Part shown: piece by piece, positions 1-4,811 of the stretch
Layout of the letters: the number at the start of each line of letters is the position of its first letter
Numbering within the stretch: the stretch's first letter is position 1
Assembly: GCA_027322565.1 (NCBI GenBank)
Contig: DAHVRG010000129.1
Span: 1 to 5,735 of the forward strand
Length of the DNA stretch: 5,735 nucleotides
Direction: 5' to 3'
Source of the DNA: Georgenia sp.
Lineage (GTDB): Bacteria; Actinomycetota; Actinomycetes; Actinomycetales; Actinomycetaceae
Position numbers and translations under genes: made by a program
Notes under the pieces: generated by a model
Told to the model about the DNA's origin: nothing
Databases searched by the model: none
What the model saw: only the letters and a program-made list of their open reading frames with translations

Positions 1-1
1 C

Positions 2-547
2 GCCGCCGCCGTCGCGGTCGCCCGGGTGGTCGCCGCCCCACCGGATGTGCCGGCGGAGGTCCGTGACGCCCTCCGGCCGGGGGACGACGCCGAGTCGCGG
101 CGCGGCGCCGGCCTCCTCGAGGAGTCGTCGGCCTCCGCGGAGCCCCTCACCCGCCTCGCCGCGGACCATCGGCGCCTCTTCGTCGGCGGGCCGGGACACC
201 GGCCGGTCGCGCCGCCGACCGCCCCCGCGGAGGCCGCACCCGCCCTCCGGCGGCTACGGGCGGAGGTCGTCGCGGCGGGCGTCGCGCTACCCGAGACGCC
301 GATGCCGGACCTCGCCCAGGCCCTCATGACCTGCGCCGCGCTCCTCACGACCGACGCCGCCCCGCCCACGGAGGTCGAGCGCTGGTACCGGGAGCTCGTC
401 GACGAGCACCTGCTCACGTGGGGTGCCCGCTGCCTGAGCCGCGCCCAGCTCGGCGCGCAGACCTTCTTCTACCAGGGCACAGCGGTGCTCGGGCTCGCGC
501 TGTTGCGCTCCGCGGCGTCGGTGCTGCCGCCGAGTGTGCGACCATAG
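2..547 (+). CDS. TorD/DmsD-family redox-enzyme maturation chaperone (5' end outside window)
   Basis: This is probably a cytoplasmic chaperone of the TorD/DmsD/NarJ type. Such proteins bind the twin-arginine signal or the apoprotein of molybdopterin oxidoreductases during cofactor insertion (family knowledge). The frame is open from base 2, giving 181 visible residues before the TAG at 545-547. No convincing start is visible, and the GTG at 26 is only the first possible one, so I treat the gene as partial. The evidence is a family-like pattern: DHRRLFVG at about residues 55-62, a VAPP segment just after it (69-72), an acidic/aromatic stretch WYRELVDEHLLTW (about 128-140), and a closing helix with FFYQ (155-158). 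These match the DYxRLFVGP...APP and HLxxW...FY layout of the family. The partner oxidoreductase is not in view and would be expected upstream. The protein is rich in Ala, Arg and Pro, and similarity is modest, so assignment is to family level only. Confidence 0.7.
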   Translation, partial: AAAVAVARVVAAPPDVPAEVRDALRPGDDAESRRGAGLLEESSASAEPLTRLAADHRRLFVGGPGHRPVAPPTAPAEAAPALRRLRAEVVAAGVALPETPMPDLAQALMTCAALLTTDAAPPTEVERWYRELVDEHLLTWGARCLSRAQLGAQTFFYQGTAVLGLALLRSAASVLPPSVRP

Positions 548-558
548 GGGATCGTGAA

Positions 559-576
559 TCCGCCCGACCGGGCGGA
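559..576 (+). other. Short perfect hairpin upstream of bL37
   Basis: Bases 559-565 (TCCGCCC) and 570-576 (GGGCGGA) form a perfect 7-bp, GC-rich stem with a GACC tetraloop. It sits between the torD-like stop and the bL37 Shine-Dalgarno. No T-tract follows, so it is not a canonical intrinsic terminator. It could be a leader structure for the ribosomal protein gene, or a processing or weak attenuation element. In sequence this GC-rich it could also be chance. Confidence 0.35.
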
Positions 577-598
577 CCGACCGAGACCGGGAGTGACG

Positions 599-673
599 AT
601 GAGCAAGCGCGGACGTAAGCGCAAGGCGCGCCGCAAGGGCACCGCCAACCACGGTAAGCGCCCCAACGCCTGA
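599..673 (+). CDS. 50S ribosomal protein bL37 (24 aa)
   Basis: This short gene encodes a 24-residue, highly basic peptide with N-terminus MSKRGRKRKARRKG and C-terminus ANHGKRPNA. It matches my memory of actinobacterial bL37, a small 50S-subunit protein first recognised in mycobacterial ribosome structures, notably in the ANHGKRPNA tail. It would act as an rRNA-binding peptide of the large subunit. The start is ATG at 599, preceded by GGGAG at 589-593 with a 5-nt spacer, and the stop is TGA at 671-673. Eleven of 24 residues are Lys or Arg. It lies 51 nt after the torD-like gene and is followed at once by a strong terminator. It converges with rsrA. Its size makes it easy to miss in automatic annotation. 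The identification is by sequence pattern only. Confidence 0.88.
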   Translation: MSKRGRKRKARRKGTANHGKRPNA

Positions 674-685
674 GACCGTGACGTG

Positions 686-715
686 AAAGGGTCGGCCGAC
701 GCGGCCGGCCCTTTT
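686..715 (+). terminator. Intrinsic terminator between bL37 and rsrA, probably bidirectional
   Basis: Arms 686-697 (AAAGGGTCGGCC) and 703-714 (GGCCGGCCCTTT) pair over 12 bp with one G-U wobble and a 5-nt loop (GACGC). The + strand ends in TTTT at 712-715. The hairpin starts 12 nt after the bL37 stop. On the other strand it begins 6 nt after the rsrA stop, where the run of U is three bases. It therefore most likely ends both converging transcripts, more strongly for bL37. Confidence 0.85.
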
Positions 716-721
716 GCCGTC

Positions 722-1003
722 TCAGCGCAGGTGGCCCCCGGCGCGCAGCACCCCGATCTGGGTGATGACGCGGAGCCGGAGCGTGCTCGGTGCGACCTCA
801 CGGCAGGAGCGTCGCAACAGCATCCGGATGTGCGTCTCGACGTCGGTGGCCTCGCGACAGGTCGGGCACTCCTCGATGTGCCGGCGCAGCCGGGCGAGGT
901 CCGACCCGCTCATCTCCGAGTCGAGGAACTCGTAGAGGTGCTCGCGCATCTCCTCGCAGCGGCACTCGTCGTCCACCGGCTCCGGCATGGACTCCTCACT
1001 CAC
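722..1003 (-). CDS. rsrA: RsrA, zinc-binding anti-sigma-R factor (mycothiol system)
   Basis: A 93-residue redox-sensing anti-sigma factor of the ZAS family. In its reduced, zinc-bound form it sequesters SigR; disulfide stress oxidises its cysteines, zinc leaves and SigR is freed (known for the family). The diagnostic HIEECPTC motif supplies H42, C46 and C49 (H-x3-C-x2-C). Upstream cysteines C14 and C16 (CRC) offer the remaining ligand or disulfide partner, and there is a further C67. Streptomyces RsrA has an adjacent Cys pair near that last position, where only one Cys is seen here. The GTG start at 1003 overlaps the sigR TGA as GTGA and has GAGG 7 nt upstream. An ATG at 988 (codon 6) has an even stronger GAGGAG nearby, so the true protein may be 88 residues. 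Its place directly after sigR supports the assignment. Confidence 0.93.
   Translation of the reverse strand: MSEESMPEPVDDECRCEEMREHLYEFLDSEMSGSDLARLRRHIEECPTCREATDVETHIRMLLRRSCREVAPSTLRLRVITQIGVLRAGGHLR
992..997 (-). promoter_or_regulatory. Alternative rsrA Shine-Dalgarno favouring the ATG at 988
   Basis: On the minus strand GAGGAG (997-992) lies 3 nt before the ATG at 988-986, or 5 nt if only GAGG is counted. This is a better match to the anti-SD than the GAGG at 1014-1011 that serves the overlapping GTG at 1003. The two signals make the rsrA start ambiguous by five codons. No conserved domain is lost either way. Confidence 0.5.
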
Positions 1004-1614
1004 GATTTTGCCTCAATCTTCATCCCCAGCTCCCGGGCATGGTCGGCGAGACGCTCCCGCAGCTGCCGGCGTCCGCGGTGGAGCCGCGACATCACGGTCC
1101 CGATCGGCGTCTCCATGATCTCGGCGATCTCCTTGTAGGCGAACCCCTCGACGTCGGCGAGGTAGACGGCGATCCGGAAGTCCTCGGGCAGCTCCATGAG
1201 GGCGTCCCGGATCTCGGAGTCCGGCAGCCGGTCCATCGCCTCCATCTCCGCCGAACGCAGCCCGCGGGACGTGTGGGAGGCCGCGCGGTGGATCTGCCAG
1301 TCCTCCACCTGTTCGGCGTCCGACTGCTGCGGTTCGCGCTGCTTCTTGCGGTAGTTGTTGATGAAGGTGTTCGTCAGGATCCGGTACAGCCACGCCTTGA
1401 GGTTCGTGCCCGGCCGGTACTGGTGGAAGGAGGCGAACGCCTTCGTGAACGCCTCCTGCACGAGGTCCTCGGCGTCGGCCGGGTTGCGGGTCATCCGCAT
1501 CGCCGCGCCGTAGAGCTGGTCGAGGTACGGCAGTGCGTCCGCCTCGAAGCGTGCGGCACGCTCCGCGTCACTCTCGTGCTCGGGTGCGCGGTCCGGCCCT
1601 CGGTCCTCACTCAT
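1000..1614 (-). CDS. sigR: SigR, ECF RNA polymerase sigma factor for thiol-oxidative stress
   Basis: A group IV (ECF) sigma factor of 204 residues from the ATG at 1614. It directs RNA polymerase to thiol-homeostasis genes (mycothiol, thioredoxin, proteases) when RsrA is oxidised (known for SigR/SigH). Region 2 spans about residues 27-95 and includes the core-binding and -10 signature [17 protein letters not shown] and the segment [20 protein letters not shown] linker (about 96-128) leads to region 4 (about 130-190), with the helix-turn-helix [20 protein letters not shown]. The TGA at 1002-1000 overlaps the rsrA GTG, implying translational coupling of sigma and anti-sigma. No good SD precedes this ATG, but a TAGGCT -10-like element ends 8 nt upstream, consistent with a leaderless or near-leaderless message. 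The frame stays open upstream through an ATG at 1707 that lies just after a sigma-R promoter, so a 235-residue isoform is possible. The same open frame continues far upstream only as a GC-driven shadow of aroA and rsgA. Confidence 0.95.
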   Translation of the reverse strand: MSEDRGPDRAPEHESDAERAARFEADALPYLDQLYGAAMRMTRNPADAEDLVQEAFTKAFASFHQYRPGTNLKAWLYRILTNTFINNYRKKQREPQQSDAEQVEDWQIHRAASHTSRGLRSAEMEAMDRLPDSEIRDALMELPEDFRIAVYLADVEGFAYKEIAEIMETPIGTVMSRLHRGRRQLRERLADHARELGMKIEAKS

Positions 1615-1622
1615 CACCCACG

Positions 1623-1628
1623 AGCCTA
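1623..1628 (-). promoter_or_regulatory. Candidate housekeeping -10 (proximal sigR promoter)
   Basis: The minus strand reads TAGGCT (1628-1623), matching the actinobacterial TANNNT -10 pattern and identical to the hexamer found before recC. Eight bases separate it from the sigR ATG at 1614, so transcription would start at or just before the start codon. I see no clear -35. It could supply basal, unstressed SigR. Confidence 0.45.
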
Positions 1629-1716
1629 GTCCGCCGACGGCGACCTGCGCTCCGGGGAGCATCGCCGGCGGCCCGGGCTGGTCGAGCAGCGACGTCGTGG
1701 GTGTCATGCCGGGTGC

Positions 1717-1742
1717 AACGCCCGACGCGTGGAAGACATTCC
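1717..1742 (-). promoter_or_regulatory. Sigma-R-dependent promoter of sigR (autoregulatory)
   Basis: The minus strand carries GGAAT (1742-1738) and GTT (1719-1717) separated by exactly 18 bases (1737-1720). This is the full GGAAT-N18-GTT consensus recognised by SigR/SigH family sigma factors. It points at sigR, so the gene should be positively autoregulated, as in Streptomyces and mycobacteria. Transcription would start roughly 7-10 nt after GTT, near 1710-1707, where an in-frame ATG sits at 1707-1705. Confidence 0.85.
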
Positions 1743-1745
1743 GCC

Positions 1746-1775
1746 GATGTCGCACACACCGCTCGCAGCGACGTC
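1746..1775. repeat. Imperfect inverted repeat in the sigR/doxX divergent region
   Basis: GATGTCGC (1746-1753) and GCGACGTC (1768-1775) are 8-bp arms with one mismatch around a 14-nt spacer. They lie just upstream of the sigma-R -35 and of doxX. It could be an operator for a dimeric regulator of either gene, but a match of this quality is not rare by chance in GC-rich DNA. Confidence 0.2.
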
Positions 1776-1797
1776 CGGATTGCGGTAGCAATGGGAC

Positions 1798-2313
1798 ATG
1801 AGTCTCTCCCGCCGTCTCGCTCGCCCGCTGCTCGCCTCCTCGTTCGTCGCCACGGGTGTCGACGCGCTGCTGCACCCCGACTCCCACGTCGAGCGCTTCC
1901 GCGCGGTCGAGCCCGCACTCGAGAAGGCCGGCATCCCGCCCGCCATCGCCTCCGACACGCGCCTGCTCGTGCGGGTGAGCGGTGCCGTCACCGCACTTGC
2001 CGGGCTCATGCTCGCCACCAACCGCAACCCGCGTTCGGCAGCGCTGACCCTCGCCGCCGTCACCGTGCCGGTCACCCTCGTCAACAACCCGTTCTGGACG
2101 GCGACGAGCAAGGAGCAGAAGAAGGAGATGCGTCGCGGGCTGCTCACCGGCGCCAGCCTCGTGGGCGGGCTGCTCATCGCCGGGCTCGACCGGGACGGCA
2201 AGCCCTCCCTCGCCTGGCGCGCCTCGAACACCCGGGAGCACAAGGCCGCGCTGCGCGAGCTCAAGGCCGCAGCCAAGGAGTCGAAGGCGGACCTGAAGGC
2301 CAAGCTCGGCTGA
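1798..2313 (+). CDS. DoxX-family four-helix membrane protein
   Basis: A 171-residue inner-membrane protein of the DoxX/DoxD-like type, whose biochemical role is poorly defined. Mycobacterial relatives have been linked to thiol and oxidative stress responses. Four hydrophobic helices are visible at about 8-26, 56-75, 80-98 and 113-131. The N-terminal [20 protein letters not shown] with the following HP and the NNPFW segment (96-100) are typical of the family. The C-terminal 35 residues are a charged, Lys/Ala-rich, probably helical cytoplasmic tail. The ATG at 1798 lacks a usable Shine-Dalgarno, and a TAGCAAT sequence at 1786-1792 lies 5 nt before it, so a leaderless message is possible. It is divergent from sigR, and I see no sigma-R consensus on its own strand. 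Stop TGA at 2311-2313. Confidence 0.85.
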   Translation: MSLSRRLARPLLASSFVATGVDALLHPDSHVERFRAVEPALEKAGIPPAIASDTRLLVRVSGAVTALAGLMLATNRNPRSAALTLAAVTVPVTLVNNPFWTATSKEQKKEMRRGLLTGASLVGGLLIAGLDRDGKPSLAWRASNTREHKAALRELKAAAKESKADLKAKLG

Positions 2314-2348
2314 CCCGGGCGGGGATCCGGGTGGTCTCCGGCGCCCGC

Positions 2349-2354
2349 TACCCT
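2349..2354 (+). promoter_or_regulatory. Candidate -10 element for a leaderless aroA transcript
   Basis: TACCCT fits the TANNNT -10 pattern and is followed by seven bases and then the aroA ATG. That spacing would put the transcription start on or next to the start codon. No strong Shine-Dalgarno is present in the 47-nt gap after doxX, which favours leaderless initiation. No clear -35 is visible. Confidence 0.5.
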
Positions 2355-2361
2355 CGAGAGC

Positions 2362-3699
2362 ATGTCCACCCTGACCACGTCCGGGGTCGCCTGGCCGGCC
2401 CCGGTCGCCGCCGGACCGCTCGACGCCGTCGTGCCGGTCCCCGGTTCGAAGTCGCTGACCAACCGCTACCTGCTCCTCGCGGCGATCGCCGCGGAGCCGA
2501 CCCAGCTGCACCGCCCTCTGCACTCGCGTGACTCCGCTCTCATGGTCGACGCGCTGCGTGCGCTCGGCGTGCGGGTCGAGCACGTCGATGCCGACGGGCG
2601 CCCCGACCCGGAGGGGCCGGACCTGCTCGTCGACCCCGGGCCGCTGCGCGGACCCGCGCGGGTCGACTGCGGCCTCGCGGGCACGGTCATGCGCTTCGTG
2701 CCCCCGCTCGCCGCGCTCGCCGACGGCGCCGTCGAGTTCGACGGTGACCCACGTGCCCGGGAGCGCCCGATGGGGGCGCTCATCGACGCGCTCCGCGACC
2801 TCGGCGCGCAGGTGGACGACGACGGCCGCGCGGCCATGCCCTTCACCGTCCACGGGACCGGCGGGCTGCCCGGCGGGACCGTCGAGGTCGACGCCGGCGC
2901 CTCCAGCCAGTTCGTCTCCGGCCTCCTCCTCGTCGCCCCGGCCCTCGCGCGCGGGCTCGACCTGCGCCGGGTGGGGCCGATGCCCAGCCAGCCCCACGTC
3001 GCGATGACGGTCGACGTCCTGCGCGAGCGCGGCGCCGTCGTCGAGGTCACGGCCGGCGAGGACGGCGAGCCCGCCCGGTGGCGTGTCGAGCCCGGCCAGA
3101 TCGCCGGTGGCCTGGTCCCCGTCGAGCCGGACCTGTCCAACGCCGGTCCCTTCCTCGCGGCCGCCCTCGTGGCCGGCGGCAAGGTCCAGGTACCGGACTG
3201 GCCCGCACGCACCTCGCAGGCCGGCGACCGCCTCCGGGAGCTGCTCGTCCAGCTCGGCGCCACGGTCGAGCTCGGCCCCGCCGGGCTCACCGTGACCGGC
3301 ACCGGCTCCATCCGGCCGCTCGACGTCGACCTCAGCGACGCCGGCGAGCTCACCCCGGTGGTCGCCGCGCTGTGCACCCTCGCCGAGGGCCCGAGCCGGA
3401 TCCGCGGCGTGGCCCACCTGCGCGGGCACGAGACGGACCGGATCGCGGCCCTGGCCACCGAGATCAACCGGCTCGGCGGCGCGGCCCGGGAGACCGACGA
3501 CGGCCTGGAGATCGAGCCCGGCGTGCTTCGTCCCGCCCGGCTGGAGACCTACGCGGACCACCGGATGGCCCACTTCGCCGCGGTTGTCGGTCTGCGGGTC
3601 AAGGGCACGCAGATCGTCGACGTCGCCACGACGTCCAAGACGCTGCCGGACTTCACCGGGATGTGGACCGACATGGTCGCGACGGGCGGCCGCGGCTGA
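2362..3699 (+). CDS. aroA: 3-phosphoshikimate 1-carboxyvinyltransferase (EPSP synthase)
   Basis: This enzyme transfers the enolpyruvyl group of PEP to shikimate 3-phosphate, the sixth step of the shikimate pathway, in the cytoplasm. The 445 residues match the family length. Visible landmarks include PGSKSLTNR (28-35; K30 and R35 correspond to E. coli K22 and R27), [16 protein letters not shown] (133-148), SSQF with Q183, and PSQPHVAMT (208-216). The catalytic aspartate region has D326, followed by GHETDR with E357 and R360, YADHRMA with H400/R401, and TSKTLPDF with K426. All key residues are present, so the enzyme should be active. The PEP-side loop is [10 protein letters not shown] (103-112), unlike the NAGTAMRP form of E. 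coli: the Asn is Leu and the Pro is Phe. This could affect glyphosate sensitivity. The ATG at 2362 starts a two-residue-shy-of-motif N-terminal extension typical of actinobacteria. rsgA follows 12 nt downstream, suggesting an operon. Confidence 0.96.
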   Translation: MSTLTTSGVAWPAPVAAGPLDAVVPVPGSKSLTNRYLLLAAIAAEPTQLHRPLHSRDSALMVDALRALGVRVEHVDADGRPDPEGPDLLVDPGPLRGPARVDCGLAGTVMRFVPPLAALADGAVEFDGDPRARERPMGALIDALRDLGAQVDDDGRAAMPFTVHGTGGLPGGTVEVDAGASSQFVSGLLLVAPALARGLDLRRVGPMPSQPHVAMTVDVLRERGAVVEVTAGEDGEPARWRVEPGQIAGGLVPVEPDLSNAGPFLAAALVAGGKVQVPDWPARTSQAGDRLRELLVQLGATVELGPAGLTVTGTGSIRPLDVDLSDAGELTPVVAALCTLAEGPSRIRGVAHLRGHETDRIAALATEINRLGGAARETDDGLEIEPGVLRPARLETYADHRMAHFAAVVGLRVKGTQIVDVATTSKTLPDFTGMWTDMVATGGRG

Positions 3700-3711
3700 G
3701 GGAGAGGGGGC

Positions 3712-4746
3712 ATGAGCCGGGGACGGGACATCGGCACGGACGACGAGCGCGTCCGCGTCCGCCCGCCCAAGCGCGGCTCCCGTCCCCGCACCAAGCGTCG
3801 CCCCCGGCACGAGGACGCCGTCGAGGCGCGGGTGCTGGCCGTGGACCGCGGCCGGTACACCCTCCTCACCGGAGAGGGTGTGCGCATTGTCGCGATGAAG
3901 GCCCGCGAGCTGGGTCGCGGCGCCCGCAACGCCGTCGTCGTCGGGGACCGGGTGGCGGTGGTCGGCGACACCAGCGGGCAGCCCGGCTCCCTGGCCCGGA
4001 TCGTGCGGGTCGAGGAGCGCAGGACGGCGCTGCGTCGGTCCGCCGAGGACAGCGAGGCCGCCGGTGTCGAGCGGGTCATCGTCGCCAACGCCGACCGGAT
4101 GCTCATCGTCACGGCGCTCGCCGACCCGCCGCCGCGGCCGCGGCTCGTCGACCGCTGCCTGGTGGCGGCCTACGACGCCGGGATGGAGCCGTTCCTCGTC
4201 CTCACCAAGGCCGACCTCGCCGACCCCGCCCCCTTCCTCGAGCTGTACTCCGCGCTCGACGTGCCCACCGTGACCACCGCGCTGGTCGACGGCGAGGTGC
4301 AGGGCCTGGACGCGCTGCAGGAGGTCGTCACCGGGCACGAGTCGGTGCTCGTGGGCCACTCAGGAGTGGGTAAGTCCACGCTCATCAACGCGCTCGTGCC
4401 CGGCGCGGACAGGGCGATCGGGGACGTCAACGTGGTCACCGGACGCGGCCGGCACACCTCGAGCAACGCCGTGGCCTTCGAGCTCGAGGGCGGTGGCTGG
4501 GTCATCGACACCCCTGGCGTGCGGTCCTTCGGGCTGGCGCACGTGGGCCCCGACGACCTCCTCGCCGCGTTCGCCGACCTTGTCGAGGTGGCCGTCGACT
4601 GTCCCCGCGGCTGCCCGCACGACGGCGAGGCACCAAGGTGCGCGTTGGACGCGTGGGCGGCCGGCGGGGAGGGCGGGCCGCTCGCCGCCGCCCGGCTGGA
4701 CTCCTTCCGCCGGCTGCTCGCCTCCCGCGTGAGCGAGCTGCCGTAG
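3712..4746 (+). CDS. rsgA: RsgA, circularly permuted ribosome-biogenesis GTPase
   Basis: RsgA (YjeQ) is a 30S-stimulated GTPase that checks late maturation of the small ribosomal subunit. The 344 residues show the family's permuted order. There is a basic N-terminal tail (about 17-33, rich in Lys and Arg), an OB-fold (about 36-100), then G4 TKAD (165-168), G1 GHSGVGKST (215-223), G2 around GRGRHTSS (244-251) and G3 DTPG (266-269). A C-terminal zinc site uses C297, C301, H303 and C310. The zinc site is C-x3-C-x-H-x6-C, slightly different from the C-x4-C-x-H-x5-C of many proteobacterial members. All ligands are present. Translation starts at the ATG at 3712, with GGAGAGG (3701-3707) just upstream and only 12 nt from the aroA stop, so the pair is likely co-transcribed. 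Many actinobacteria have hisN next; here recC follows instead. Stop TAG at 4744-4746. Confidence 0.96.
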   Translation: MSRGRDIGTDDERVRVRPPKRGSRPRTKRRPRHEDAVEARVLAVDRGRYTLLTGEGVRIVAMKARELGRGARNAVVVGDRVAVVGDTSGQPGSLARIVRVEERRTALRRSAEDSEAAGVERVIVANADRMLIVTALADPPPRPRLVDRCLVAAYDAGMEPFLVLTKADLADPAPFLELYSALDVPTVTTALVDGEVQGLDALQEVVTGHESVLVGHSGVGKSTLINALVPGADRAIGDVNVVTGRGRHTSSNAVAFELEGGGWVIDTPGVRSFGLAHVGPDDLLAAFADLVEVAVDCPRGCPHDGEAPRCALDAWAAGGEGGPLAAARLDSFRRLLASRVSELP

Positions 4747-4774
4747 CGACCCGTCACGTGTCGGTGGCCGGCCG

Positions 4775-4780
4775 TAGGCT
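4775..4780 (+). promoter_or_regulatory. Candidate -10 element for recC
   Basis: TAGGCT fits TANNNT and is identical to the proximal sigR element. Transcription would start near 4787, giving a leader of about 25 nt that contains the recC Shine-Dalgarno AGGGAG (4798-4803). No good -35 is seen. The 65-nt gap after rsgA leaves room for an independent promoter, but readthrough from aroA-rsgA cannot be excluded. Confidence 0.4.
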
Positions 4781-4811
4781 GGACCGCGAACCGACCCAGG
4801 GAGTCCCCGCC

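Noticed and set aside
1731..1742. GGAA-N4-TTCC dyad overlapping the sigma-R -35
   Set aside because: The arms are only 4 bp and the right arm is already explained by the GGAAT block. The left GGAAG has no GTT 18 bases downstream, so it is not a divergent sigma-R promoter for doxX.
2314..2331. CCCGG...CCGGG hairpin after doxX
   Set aside because: The stem is only 5 bp with an 8-nt loop and no T-tract, so it is not a credible terminator.
1533..2531. Plus-strand frame spanning the sigR promoter region, doxX and the aroA start
   Set aside because: Runs through an intergenic region and out of phase with doxX and aroA; its Arg/Ala/Pro-rich product resembles nothing.
1615..4359. Minus-strand reading frame open for over 900 codons upstream of sigR, across aroA and rsgA
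   Set aside because: It is antisense to three clear genes, is low-complexity in Gly, Arg, Ala, Asp and His, shows no domain, and arises from GC-rich codon bias that removes stops. Only the last 31 codons before 1614 may be translated.
3078..4373. Long plus-strand frame overlapping aroA and rsgA in another phase
   Set aside because: Arg/Pro/Ala-rich low-complexity translation overlapping conserved coding sequence; no motif.
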